64,000 bases of DNA from Mycobacterium sp. EPa45 (GTDB lineage: Bacteria > Actinomycetota > Actinomycetes > Mycobacteriales > Mycobacteriaceae): assembly GCF_001021385.1 (NCBI RefSeq), contig NZ_CP011773.1, positions 5,828,001-5,892,000 of the forward strand. The letters run 5' to 3'. Shown here one piece after another: positions 32,121 to 40,475 of this stretch (the stretch's first letter is position 1; every line of letters begins with the position of its first letter). The translations under genes and the position numbers were made by a program. A model generated the notes under the pieces. The model saw only the letters and a list, made by a program, of their open reading frames with translations. It made no database searches and was not told where the DNA came from.

Positions 32121-33563
32121 ATGTCGAACCAGATTGATCAGGGCACTGCCCCGGATGCGGTGGATAGTCCGCACCGCAAGCTTCGCGGGACGCTCGGCGT
32201 GTGGGGCATCGTCTTCGTGGTGGTGGCCGCCGCCTCCCCACTCGGCGTCATGGGCGGCCCGGTTCCGCTCGGCATCGCCAACGGCAACGGGATCGGTTTC
32301 CCCGCCATATTCGTCGTCAGCACGCTGATCATCCTGCTGTTCGCAGTCGGATTCACTGCTCTGACGCCCTATGTTCCCGACGCGGGCGCCTTCTACTCCT
32401 ACATCGGCAAGGGGCTGGGCCGGGTAACCGGTTTCGGCTTCGCGTTCGTTGCGCTGATCTCGTACCTGACGCTGGAGATCGCCGTATACGGCCTGATCGG
32501 TCAGGGCGCCCAGGCCTTGTTCACCTCCTATGGACTTCCCAATATCCATTGGGGCATATGGGCTTTCGTCGCATTTGCGATCGTGACGGCACTGGGCCAT
32601 TTCAACATCGACCTGTCGCGCAACGTTCTCGGCGTCCTCCTGATCGGCGAGGTGGCGATCGTGCTGGCACTCGACGCCGCCGTCGTCGTCAGCGGCGGCC
32701 ACGAAGGTTTGTCCACCGGCATCGTGGCGCCATCTGAAATCCTCTCGGGCGCACCAGGTATCGCGTTGCTGTTCGCGATCCTGAGTTTCATCGGATTCGA
32801 GGCCACCGCGGTGTTCCGCGACGAGGCGCGCGAGCCACTGCGCACCATCCCGAAGGCCACCTATCTGGCCGTCATACTGATCGGGGTGTTCTACACGGTC
32901 TCGACATGGGCGCTCATCAGCGCGGTGGGCGACAGCAAGGCCGTCGAGCAGGCCCAGGCCGACCCGTCGGCCCTGCTGCCGGATGCGACTGAGCAATACC
33001 TCGGCGCTGTTGGCCTCCACATCGTCCAGGTGCTGTTCGTCACCAGCCTCTTCGCCTGCATCCTGTCGTTCCACAACATCGTCGCGCGTTACGTCTTCAC
33101 GCTGTCCAACCGCCGGGTGTTCCCGAACCGGTTGGGGCAGGCGCACGCCGCGCACGGCTCTCCGCACGTCGCCTCCGGGGTCGACGCGATCGTCGTGGCG
33201 GTGGCCATCGTTGTGGCGGTCCTGTTCCAGCTCGACCCGGTGACGCAGTTCTACACCTGGCTGGCCGGCATCTCCACCGTCGGCATCACGATCCTGCTGA
33301 TCGCCACCACCATCGCCGTGCTCGCCTTCTTCGTCCGCCGCAAGCGTGCCGGCCGGCTGGAGGTGTCGACCTGGCGCGCGTTCGTCGCACCCGGCCTGGG
33401 CCTGCTCGGCCTGTTGATCTCCTTCGCGCTGATCCTGCAGAACCTGCCGGGCCTGGTCGGCGACTCGACACCCATCGCGATCGGCGTCGTCGCGCTGCTG
33501 GTCGCATTCTTCGCCCTGGGCGCCGGTATCGCCGCACGCCGACCACACGTGACCCTGGAGTGA
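32121..33563 (+). CDS. APC-superfamily amino acid permease
   Basis: This is a 480-residue membrane protein with about twelve helices. The first helix region has GIVFVVVAAASPLGVMGGPVPLGIANGNG, the unwound substrate-binding segment of APC transporters; FIGFEATAVFRDEAREPLRTIPKA is the conserved helix 6 block. AAAGGGC lies upstream of the ATG at 32121. It lies 89 bases after cysE and may be separately expressed. The substrate cannot be assigned; a hydrophobic amino acid or amine is plausible. The helices contain an unusually long alternating hydrophilic loop at 270-290. Confidence 0.88.
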   Translation: MSNQIDQGTAPDAVDSPHRKLRGTLGVWGIVFVVVAAASPLGVMGGPVPLGIANGNGIGFPAIFVVSTLIILLFAVGFTALTPYVPDAGAFYSYIGKGLGRVTGFGFAFVALISYLTLEIAVYGLIGQGAQALFTSYGLPNIHWGIWAFVAFAIVTALGHFNIDLSRNVLGVLLIGEVAIVLALDAAVVVSGGHEGLSTGIVAPSEILSGAPGIALLFAILSFIGFEATAVFRDEAREPLRTIPKATYLAVILIGVFYTVSTWALISAVGDSKAVEQAQADPSALLPDATEQYLGAVGLHIVQVLFVTSLFACILSFHNIVARYVFTLSNRRVFPNRLGQAHAAHGSPHVASGVDAIVVAVAIVVAVLFQLDPVTQFYTWLAGISTVGITILLIATTIAVLAFFVRRKRAGRLEVSTWRAFVAPGLGLLGLLISFALILQNLPGLVGDSTPIAIGVVALLVAFFALGAGIAARRPHVTLE

Positions 33564-33584
33564 CGCAGGCGCCGCCGGGCGTCG

Positions 33585-33598
33585 TAGCCTTCAGGGCA
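33585..33598 (+). promoter_or_regulatory. Leaderless-type promoter of the echA21-like gene
   Basis: TAGCCT (33585-33590) is followed by seven bases and then the ATG at 33598. There is no Shine-Dalgarno. The spacing fits leaderless initiation, 21 bases after the permease stop. Confidence 0.5.
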
Positions 33599-34422
33599 TG
33601 AGCCAGCAGTATGAATCCCTCACTGTCGAGGTCAAGGACCACGTCGCCCAGGTCACGCTGATCGGCCCGGGTAAAGGCAACGCCATGGGCCCGGCGTTCT
33701 GGACCGAGATGCCGGTAGCCTTCGGCGAGCTGGATGCCGATCCTGACGTCCGGGCAATCGTGCTGACCGGCTCCGGCTGCAACTTCAGCTACGGCCTGGA
33801 CCTGATCGCGATGGGCGACACCATCGGCGGTGCGATGTCCGGAGAGGTGACGGCCCGGCCTCGCGTTGAATTCCACGGCAAGCTCAAGCGCATGCAGCAG
33901 TCGATCACCGCGGTGGCCGACTGCCGCACCCCGACGATCGCGGCCATACACGGGTGGTGCATCGGCGGGGGCGTCGACCTCATCAGCGCGGTCGACATCC
34001 GCTACGCCAGCGCCGACGCCAAGTTCTCGGTGCGCGAGGTCAAGCTGTCGATCGTCGCCGACGTCGGCAGCCTCGCCCGGTTGCCCTACATCCTGTCCGA
34101 CGGACATCTTCGCGAATTGGCGTTGACAGGCAAGGACATTGACGCGGCACGCGCCGAGAAGATCGGTCTTGTCAACGACGTCTACCCGGACCCGGATGCC
34201 ACGCTGGCCGCAGCCCACGAGACTGCAGCCGAGATCGCCGCGAACTCGCCGCTGGTGGTGCACGGCATCAAGGACGTCCTCGACGAGCAGCGCACCGCCG
34301 ACGTGGCGGCCAGCCTGCGCTACGTCGCGGCCTGGAATTCGGCGTTCCTGCCCTCCAAGGACCTCAACGAGGGCATCGCGGCGATGTTCGCCAAACGCAA
34401 GCCGGAGTTCACCGGCGAATAG
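33598..34422 (+). CDS. echA21: Crotonase-family protein, EchA21 type, with dienoyl-CoA isomerase residues
   Basis: This 274-residue crotonase-fold enzyme is in the same setting as Rv3774 of M. tuberculosis. GWCIGGGVDLISAVDIRYA includes the oxyanion-hole glycine region. Asp127 (GGGVDL), Glu147 (VREVKL) and Asp155 (VADVGSL) match in spacing (20 and 8 residues) the catalytic triad of rat delta3,5-delta2,4-dienoyl-CoA isomerase (Asp176, Glu196, Asp204). A generic enoyl-CoA hydratase would have a glutamate pair instead. I therefore favour an isomerase role in oxidation of unsaturated fatty acids with odd-position double bonds, while keeping the synteny-based symbol. Confidence 0.87.
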   Translation: MSQQYESLTVEVKDHVAQVTLIGPGKGNAMGPAFWTEMPVAFGELDADPDVRAIVLTGSGCNFSYGLDLIAMGDTIGGAMSGEVTARPRVEFHGKLKRMQQSITAVADCRTPTIAAIHGWCIGGGVDLISAVDIRYASADAKFSVREVKLSIVADVGSLARLPYILSDGHLRELALTGKDIDAARAEKIGLVNDVYPDPDATLAAAHETAAEIAANSPLVVHGIKDVLDEQRTADVAASLRYVAAWNSAFLPSKDLNEGIAAMFAKRKPEFTGE

Positions 34423-34425
34423 CCG

Positions 34426-34722
34426 CTACTTGCCCGCCTTCACGGCCGGTGTCGCCTTGGGCGTCGCCAGCGCGGTCGGCTCATCGGTCGGCTGCGTGGT
34501 CGTGGTTGCACCGAGGTTCATTCCGGCGACGGCCGGTGATGAGAAGGTGGGGAACTTCGTTTCCGAACCGGAGTCCGCGGTGAGGTTTCCGGTTATCGAG
34601 GCCGGGGCGGGGTGAGTCAACCCGAACAAGCCGAGGACGGCGATCGCACCGCCACCCACGACAACACCCAGCAACCTCTTATCCAGAGCCAAGCTATTCC
34701 GAAGTTTCTGTGGGGTGGACAT
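34426..34722 (-). CDS. Small membrane-anchored exported protein, unknown
   Basis: This is a 98-residue product from the ATG at 34722, with AAAGGTG upstream; a longer in-frame start at 34854 is less likely. A basic N-terminus (KLRNSLALDKR) precedes one hydrophobic helix (about 16-37), and the remaining 60 residues are rich in Thr, Ala and Pro. It is probably anchored with its tail outside. There is no family match. It is convergent with the echA21-like gene by four bases. The 206 bases between it and tRNA-Ser contain nothing I can support. Confidence 0.62.
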   Translation of the reverse strand: MSTPQKLRNSLALDKRLLGVVVGGGAIAVLGLFGLTHPAPASITGNLTADSGSETKFPTFSSPAVAGMNLGATTTTQPTDEPTALATPKATPAVKAGK

Positions 34723-34928
34723 GTTGAACAGCACCTTTCGGGAATTTTTAGACGGCGCCACCCCGCCGGGCCAGTCAGCAGAATTGGTCCGGCAACCTTT
34801 CGGGCGCCTATATCCTTTGTATGCCCCGACACGGGTCGAATGCACGCGTCCCAAGCTGATCCACAGACGTCCTGATCCCGCTCCACAGCTGATCGGCAGC
34901 GGCCGTCAACTCGGAAGGCAAACCTGAG

Positions 34929-35015
34929 CGGTGGCGGAGGGATTTGAACCCCCGGACGGTGTTAGCCGTCTCTCGCTTTCAAGGCGAGTGCATTAGGCCG
35001 CTCTGCCACGCCACC
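34929..35015 (-). tRNA. tRNA-Ser (TGA)
   Basis: This is an 87-base class II tRNA on the minus strand. Acceptor GGTGGCG pairs with CGCCACC, anticodon stem CTCGC/GCGAG encloses CTTGAAA with anticodon TGA, the variable arm is GACGG...CCGTC, and the T loop is TTCAAAT. CCA is not encoded. Confidence 0.95.
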
Positions 35016-35032
35016 GCCGACAAGAGTAGCGG

Positions 35033-35545
35033 TTAGACGCGGCCGACCCTTGCCGAGCTGCCACCGTTCTTCAACGCCGCACTGATGCGGCGGCAGTTCT
35101 CCCCCATCGCCGCCATCTGCGGACGAGACAGCGGCGTCAGAAAGTTTTCCCGAACACCCTTGGCGTAGGTCAGCATCGCGTCCTCGACCACCTCACGACC
35201 AAGGTCGGTGATGCTCGCCAAGACTCCGCGGCCGTCGTCCGGACTGGCCTCTCGACGCACCAGGCCCGCCGTCTCCAACCGACGAATCTGACGCGTCACC
35301 CGACTCGGCAGCGACATGATCTGTTCGGCCAGATCTCCCATCCGTGCCGCGCCGGTCTCCGAGTTGTCCAGAATTTCCAACAGCCGGACGTCAACCAAGC
35401 TCAACTTGTGCTTGTCGACGAGCCCCCGATTCAGTGTTCCGTACAGACGCAGTGCGGCGTCGAGGAAGTTCTGCCAAGACCTTTCCTCGGCTATATCCAA
35501 CCCCGGCATCTCACTAGCGGTCCGCCCCGCAATGATCCCTCCCAT
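35033..35545 (-). CDS. MarR family transcriptional regulator
   Basis: This is a 170-residue winged-helix regulator from the ATG at 35545. The core is LVDVRLLEILDNSETGAARMGDLAEQI, recognition helix LPSRVTRQIRRLETAGLV, and wing REASPDDGRGVLASIT. TACGAT lies six bases upstream of the ATG on the minus strand, so the transcript is probably leaderless. The perfect palindrome ATTGCGCAAT overlaps the start codon. It diverges from a quinone oxidoreductase gene 64 bases away, its likely target. Confidence 0.85.
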   Translation of the reverse strand: MGGIIAGRTASEMPGLDIAEERSWQNFLDAALRLYGTLNRGLVDKHKLSLVDVRLLEILDNSETGAARMGDLAEQIMSLPSRVTRQIRRLETAGLVRREASPDDGRGVLASITDLGREVVEDAMLTYAKGVRENFLTPLSRPQMAAMGENCRRISAALKNGGSSARVGRV

Positions 35546-35553
35546 TGCGCAAT
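35544..35553. promoter_or_regulatory. 10-bp palindrome at MarR start, candidate operator
   Basis: ATTGCGCAAT is a perfect palindrome that overlaps the MarR start codon and the spacer of its leaderless promoter. TTGC/GCAA cores are common in MarR-family operators. Ten bases is short, so this could be chance. Confidence 0.35.
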
Positions 35554-35609
35554 CGTAAGCGACACAGCGCCGTACAAGGCCGGAATGACTCGGGAGTAAC
35601 CTGACGCCC

Positions 35610-36593
35610 ATGTTGGCCATCGTCGCTGAATCTCCCGATCGACTGACCTGGAGCGAAGTGCCTGACGTGTCGCCCGGACATGGCGAAGTTCTGATCAAAG
35701 TCAGCACCGCGGGTATCAACCGTGCCGACCTCCTGCAAGCGGCCGGGAATTACCCGCCGCCCCCGGGAGCCAGCAACATCCTGGGCCTCGAAGTTTCCGG
35801 CGTGATTGCGAACGTTGGTGACGGCGTCTCGGGATGGACTGTCGGACAAGATGTTTGCGCCCTGTTGGCCGGAGGCGGTTACGCCGAGTACGTCGCGGTC
35901 CCCGCCGGGCAGGTGATGCCGGTTCCGCTCGGGGTCTCGCTGCCCGACGCGGCCGCGCTGCCGGAGGTCGCCTGCACGGTGTGGTCCAACATCGTGATGA
36001 CCGCCCGCCTGGCCGAGGGCGAGTTGCTGCTCGTCCACGGCGGCGCCAGCGGGATCGGCACGCACGCGGTCCAAGTGGCCACCGCTCTGGGCAATCGTGT
36101 GGCGGTGACCGCGGGCTCGCGATCGAAGCTCGAACTGTGCGGCGAACTGGGCGCCGACGTCCTAATCTCTTACCGCGACGAGGATTTCGTCGCACGCGTC
36201 AATAACGAAACAGACGGTCGCGGGGCCGACGTCATCCTCGACATCATGGGCGCGGCGTACCTCGATCGCAATCTCGATGCGCTCGCACCAGACGGCCGGA
36301 TGACGATCATCGGCATGCAGGGCGGCATCAAAGCCGAATTCAATATCGCCAAGGCGGTCGCCAAGCGGCTGCACGTGATCGGTACGTCGTTACGCGGCCG
36401 GCCCGTCGACGGTCCGCACGGCAAAACGGCCATCGTCGACGAAGTGGTGTCATCGGTCTGGCCGATGATCGCCGACGGCCGAGTCCGTCCCATCATCGGT
36501 GCGAGGTTCCCGATCGCCGAGGCCGCCGAAGCGCACCGAGTGCTGTCCGCCGGGGAGACGTTCGGGAAGGTCCTGCTGACTGTCAGCGAGTGA
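35610..36593 (+). CDS. NAD(P)H quinone oxidoreductase, Rv3777 type
   Basis: This 327-residue medium-chain reductase contains GINRADLLQAAGNYPPPPGASNILGLEVSG, and the cofactor motif HGGASGIGTHAVQVA (about 143-157). It resembles the PIG3/QOR2 branch and lacks zinc ligands. TAACCT followed by seven bases before the ATG at 35610 suggests leaderless expression. The gene order (quinone oxidoreductase, then class-V aminotransferase-like, then Rv3779-type) matches Rv3777-Rv3779. Redox stress or xenobiotic quinones are likely effectors of the adjacent MarR. Confidence 0.9.
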   Translation: MLAIVAESPDRLTWSEVPDVSPGHGEVLIKVSTAGINRADLLQAAGNYPPPPGASNILGLEVSGVIANVGDGVSGWTVGQDVCALLAGGGYAEYVAVPAGQVMPVPLGVSLPDAAALPEVACTVWSNIVMTARLAEGELLLVHGGASGIGTHAVQVATALGNRVAVTAGSRSKLELCGELGADVLISYRDEDFVARVNNETDGRGADVILDIMGAAYLDRNLDALAPDGRMTIIGMQGGIKAEFNIAKAVAKRLHVIGTSLRGRPVDGPHGKTAIVDEVVSSVWPMIADGRVRPIIGARFPIAEAAEAHRVLSAGETFGKVLLTVSE

Positions 36594-36606
36594 CGCCGGC
36601 TGAAAT

Positions 36607-37803
36607 TCAGCCCAGTGACGCCAGCGCCCGCACCAATTGATCGACTTCGGCCATCGTCGAGTAATGCGCCAGCCCCACGGTGACCGCACCACCGATGTCG
36701 TTGACGCCGATGACGTCGAGCACACGTGAGTTGGCATTGCACACGGCCAGGATTCCGTTGTCGGCAAGCCGCTGGACCACCCGTTCGGCGGGCACTCCGG
36801 TCACCGCGAAACTGACCACCGGGATGTGCGCCTCCGGCCGGCCGATGACCATGACCAAGGGCAGCGATCGCAGCGAGGTCATCAGATAGTCGAACAGGCC
36901 GTTGAGGTAGGAACCCGCGGATTGCATTGAGACAGCAAGTCTTTCGCGGCGGCTTCCCCGCGCGGCCTCATCCAGTCCGGCCAGATATTCGATGCTGGCG
37001 ACCACGCCGGCCAACAGACCGTACTGATGACCGCCGAGTTCGAGCCGTTCCGGTCCGCTGGCGTAGGGATTCATCGACACCGACCCGAAGCTGTCGATGA
37101 GCGACGGGCTGCGGAACACCAGCGCGCCGATCGGTGGGCCGCCCCACGCCGGTGCGTTGAGCGCGATGACATCGGCTTCTGTCTCGTTGAGGTCCATCAG
37201 CTGATACGGGGCGGCAGCCGAGTGATCCACGACGACGAGTCCGCTGACATCGTGGACGAGTTTGGTCACCGCATTCACGTCGGTGATCGTGCCCAGCGTC
37301 GAGGATGCCGACGCCATGGCCACCAATCGGGTGGGCGGCGTGATCAAGCTCTCCCACTGCCACGACGGCAGCTCGCCGGTCTCGATGTCGACCTCGGCCC
37401 ACTTGACCTTGGCCCCGTATCGGTTGGCCGCCCGCAGCCACGGCGCGATGTTCGCCTCGTCGTCGAGCCGGCTGACGACCACCTCGTAACCGATGCCCGC
37501 GCGGGACGACGACGCGTCGGCCAGCGACGTCAGCAGGATCGAGCGATCGGCTCCGAGCACGACCCCGCTCGGATCACCGTTGACGAGGTCCGCGACCGCC
37601 CGGCGGGCGGCGTCCAGAACGGCGACGCTGCGCCGGGCCGACGGGTGCGGACTGGCCGTATTCGGGACCGAGCCGCGGAACGCCGTGGAGACCGTGGTGG
37701 CGACCGACTCGGGGATCAACATCCCGGCCTGAGCGTCGAAACGCATCCAGCCGTCGCCCAACGCGGGGTGCAGACCACGCACCCGGGCGACGTCGTATGC
37801 CAT
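36607..37803 (-). CDS. Class-V aminotransferase / cysteine-desulfurase-like protein lacking the PLP lysine, Rv3778c type
   Basis: This is a 398-residue protein of the SufS/NifS fold family. The cofactor aspartate is present in VVVDHSAA (Asp193). Where desulfurases have SGHK before GP, this protein has NAPAWGGP: Ala219 aligns with the Schiff-base lysine. No other lysine is near. It therefore may not form an internal aldimine and may not be a normal transaminase. AAGGTGG lies 5 bases before the ATG at 37803. It is convergent with the Rv3777-type gene. The absence of the lysine is seen directly; loss or change of activity is inferred. Confidence 0.83.
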   Translation of the reverse strand: MAYDVARVRGLHPALGDGWMRFDAQAGMLIPESVATTVSTAFRGSVPNTASPHPSARRSVAVLDAARRAVADLVNGDPSGVVLGADRSILLTSLADASSSRAGIGYEVVVSRLDDEANIAPWLRAANRYGAKVKWAEVDIETGELPSWQWESLITPPTRLVAMASASSTLGTITDVNAVTKLVHDVSGLVVVDHSAAAPYQLMDLNETEADVIALNAPAWGGPPIGALVFRSPSLIDSFGSVSMNPYASGPERLELGGHQYGLLAGVVASIEYLAGLDEAARGSRRERLAVSMQSAGSYLNGLFDYLMTSLRSLPLVMVIGRPEAHIPVVSFAVTGVPAERVVQRLADNGILAVCNANSRVLDVIGVNDIGGAVTVGLAHYSTMAEVDQLVRALASLG

Positions 37804-37912
37804 GAGCCCACCTTAGAGCGTCGGTGATTGCGCTATTGAGACAGCGAGGGCGCCTGCGGCCCTCGCCGATGGGCGATAAGGGCAGGTTCACCTGGCCAGC
37901 CATACTAGTCCA

Positions 37913-39928
37913 GTGAGCTTCGGGTTCGGAGTCCTGATCGCGGTCTTGTTGCTGATCCTGCCGGGTGCGGTGGTGGCGCTGGCCGGGCGGCTGCGCTGGT
38001 ACGTCGCACTAGGCGTTGGGCCGGTGCTGACGTACGGCGTTGTGGGCCTGGCCATCATCCCGTTCGGTGCGATCGGCATCCCTTGGAATGTCTGGACGGC
38101 GCTGCTTGCACTGGCCATCGTGACAGCAGTTGTGTTTGGTTTGCGGGTTCTGCTTGCCCGGTATCGTGCCGCCGACCCGGCTGTCGACGAGGTGTCGCTG
38201 TGGCCCGCCCTCATGGTGGGGGCCGGGGTGCTCTTGGGCGCACTGTTCGTCGGTGTCGCGGCCTGGCGCGGGATGCCGTACTGGCAATCCATCCCCAGTA
38301 ACTGGGACTCCGTCTGGCACGCCAACACCATCCGTTGGATCCTCGACACCGGCCAGGCGTCGTCGACGCACATGGGTGAACTACGCAACGTCGAAACCCA
38401 CGCAGAGCTGTACTACCCCTCGGTCTTCCACGCGCTGGGCGCTGTATTGGCTCAGCTGACCGGCGCCGCGCCCACCACGGCGTACACCCTGAGCTCGCTG
38501 GCCGGAGCGGTGTGGCTGTTCCCACTCAGCGCGGGGCTGCTGACGTGGCAGCTGCTGCGGTCCTCCGGCGGGCAGGAGCGAAGCGACCGGGGGATCAACA
38601 GAGCGTCGCAGTGGCGCACCGCGGGAGCCGCGGCTACCGCAGCCGCGCTGTCGGCCTCCTTCACCGCGGTGCCCTACGTCGAATTCGACACCGCCTCGAT
38701 GCCGAACATGGTGGCGTACGGCCTCGCCATACCGGCCTTCGTGTTGGTCACGTCGTCGCTGCGGGACCGCGACCGCATACCGCTGGCGGTGGTCTCGCTG
38801 GTCGGGGTGTTCTCGGTGCACATCACGGGTGGCGTCGTGGTGGTCACGTTCGTGGTCGCGTGGTGGCTGCTGGAAGCGCTGGTACGGCCGGTACTGGGCC
38901 GGCTGCGCGACTTCCTCACGCTGGTGGTCATTGCCATTCCGACGTTGGCGGTGCTGCTGCCCCAGTTCCTCGGGGTGCTGCAGCAGGCCGAGGTCATCGC
39001 CGGGCACGCCTTCGTCACCCACCAGGGCCGCAAGCGGACGCTGTTCAATGCGGTCGTCCAGCACACCCGGCACCTCAACGACTATCCGATCCAGAACGTC
39101 ATCATCGCGCTGGCCGCTGCCGGCTTCGTCCTGCTGCTGACCAGGCGGATCTGGTGGCCGGCGGCGGTGTGGCTGGTCCTGATCGTGGCGATCGTGCACT
39201 CCGGGGCGCCATTCGGCGGTCCGGTCGGTGAGATCGTGGGTAAGTACAGCGACCTGTTCTACAGCGACCCGCGGCGGCTGTCGGCGGTGGTCACGCTGCT
39301 GCTGACGCCGATGGCCGGGTACGCCCTGTACTCGTTGGCGTTGGTGGTGGTCGCGGGAGCTCGCCGGCTGACCCGGCGGTGGGCCGCCGCGCGGGAGCCC
39401 GACCGCGGATTCTGGATCGGCGCGACCGCGGTGCTGCTGGTCGCCGTGGTCTTCGGGCTGACCTGGCACTACTTCCCGCGGCACCGGTACCTGATGGGCG
39501 AAAAGTACGACCGCGTGATCGTCGACAACAAAGATCTGGAAGCGATGGCGTACCTGGCCACCTTGCCCGGGGCCCGCGACACCCTGATCGGCAATGCGAA
39601 CGTCGACGGCACCGCGTGGATGTACGCGGTGGCCGGTCTGCACCCGCTGTGGACGCACTACGACTACCCCGTGCAGCAGGGTCCGGGCTACAACCGGTTC
39701 GTGTTCTGGGCCTACGCGGATGACGCCGACCACGATCCACGGATCGCCAAGGCGGTGGAGGCACTCAACATCCGCTATGTGTTGACCAGCGCACCGGTGG
39801 TTCGCGGGTTCGTCATGCCCGACGGACTAGTGTCACTAGACAAGTCCAAGTCGTGGGCGAAGATCTACGACAACGGCGAGGCCCGCATCTACGAATGGCG
39901 CGGATCTGCGCCGCAGGACACCCAATAA
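37913..39928 (+). CDS. GT-C-type membrane glycosyltransferase, Rv3779 type
   Basis: This is a 671-residue polytopic protein with about twelve membrane helices and an extracytoplasmic C-terminal domain. PSNWDSVWHANTIRWILDTG (about 125-144) is the acidic loop expected of a GT-C active site. M. tuberculosis Rv3779 has been linked to galactosamine decoration of arabinogalactan from a polyprenyl-phosphate donor. The start is GTG, with CATACT six bases upstream. A short segment (about 219-231) matching GGQERSDRGINRAS in a loop looks like an in-frame insertion of repeat DNA. It begins the cell-wall cluster. Confidence 0.87.
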   Translation: MSFGFGVLIAVLLLILPGAVVALAGRLRWYVALGVGPVLTYGVVGLAIIPFGAIGIPWNVWTALLALAIVTAVVFGLRVLLARYRAADPAVDEVSLWPALMVGAGVLLGALFVGVAAWRGMPYWQSIPSNWDSVWHANTIRWILDTGQASSTHMGELRNVETHAELYYPSVFHALGAVLAQLTGAAPTTAYTLSSLAGAVWLFPLSAGLLTWQLLRSSGGQERSDRGINRASQWRTAGAAATAAALSASFTAVPYVEFDTASMPNMVAYGLAIPAFVLVTSSLRDRDRIPLAVVSLVGVFSVHITGGVVVVTFVVAWWLLEALVRPVLGRLRDFLTLVVIAIPTLAVLLPQFLGVLQQAEVIAGHAFVTHQGRKRTLFNAVVQHTRHLNDYPIQNVIIALAAAGFVLLLTRRIWWPAAVWLVLIVAIVHSGAPFGGPVGEIVGKYSDLFYSDPRRLSAVVTLLLTPMAGYALYSLALVVVAGARRLTRRWAAAREPDRGFWIGATAVLLVAVVFGLTWHYFPRHRYLMGEKYDRVIVDNKDLEAMAYLATLPGARDTLIGNANVDGTAWMYAVAGLHPLWTHYDYPVQQGPGYNRFVFWAYADDADHDPRIAKAVEALNIRYVLTSAPVVRGFVMPDGLVSLDKSKSWAKIYDNGEARIYEWRGSAPQDTQ

Positions 39929-39956
39929 CCGTGGGACACGAGGGAACGCTTAACGC

Positions 39957-40460
39957 ATGACAGCCAACGCAGACGACGACAACATCGAGATCATCACCGG
40001 CGGCGACGAGGGCGGGGACGAGGATGGCCGCGCCGTGACCGACCTGGTGGAGCAGCCGGCCAAGGTGATGCGCATCGGCACCATGATCAAGCAGCTGCTC
40101 GAGGAGGTGCGGGCCGCGCCGCTGGACGACGCCAGTCGCAGCCGGCTCCGCGAGATCCACGCGACGTCCATCCGTGAACTCGAAGACGGCCTCGCCCCCG
40201 AGCTGCGCGATGAGCTCGAGCGGCTGGCGCTGCCGTTCACCGACGACAGCATCCCGTCGGACGCCGAGCTGCGGATCGCGCAGGCTCAGCTGGTCGGCTG
40301 GCTCGAGGGTTTGTTCCACGGGATCCAGACCGCACTCTTCGCTCAGCAGATGGCGGCGCGCGCTCAGCTGGAACACATGCGTCAAGGTGCGCTGCCCCCG
40401 GGCATCGCGCAGCCCGGCCCCCCCGGAGTGCCCGGTCACGGCACCGGGCAGTACCTGTAG
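39957..40460 (+). CDS. bpa: Bacterial proteasome activator Bpa/PafE
   Basis: This is a 167-residue, ATP-independent ring activator of the 20S proteasome, as known for M. tuberculosis Rv3780. The helical core (about 30-125) has LVEQPAKVMRIGTMIKQLLEEVRAAPLD and LQIAQAQLVGWLEGLFHGIQ-like helices. The C-terminus ends GQYL, the motif that docks into proteasome alpha-ring pockets. The N-terminal 25 residues are acidic and probably disordered. It is slightly shorter than the M. tuberculosis protein and sits, as there, between the GT-C gene and the galactan exporter ATPase. The link between proteolysis and wall assembly is only positional. Confidence 0.94.
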   Translation: MTANADDDNIEIITGGDEGGDEDGRAVTDLVEQPAKVMRIGTMIKQLLEEVRAAPLDDASRSRLREIHATSIRELEDGLAPELRDELERLALPFTDDSIPSDAELRIAQAQLVGWLEGLFHGIQTALFAQQMAARAQLEHMRQGALPPGIAQPGPPGVPGHGTGQYL

Positions 40461-40475
40461 ACATAAGACGCACCG

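Noticed and set aside
31908..33548. 546-codon minus-strand open frame opposite the APC permease
   Set aside because: Its Gln/Asp/Arg-rich sequence has no fold, and the permease on the other strand has transmembrane helices and family motifs.
34715..34927. Small plus-strand open frame between the small exported protein and tRNA-Ser
   Set aside because: No ribosome site, no motif, and it starts antisense to the first codons of the gene at 34722.
28469..35015. tRNA genes as integration sites of a genomic island
   Set aside because: No integrase, att-like direct repeat of a tRNA 3' end, or base-composition shift is seen nearby.
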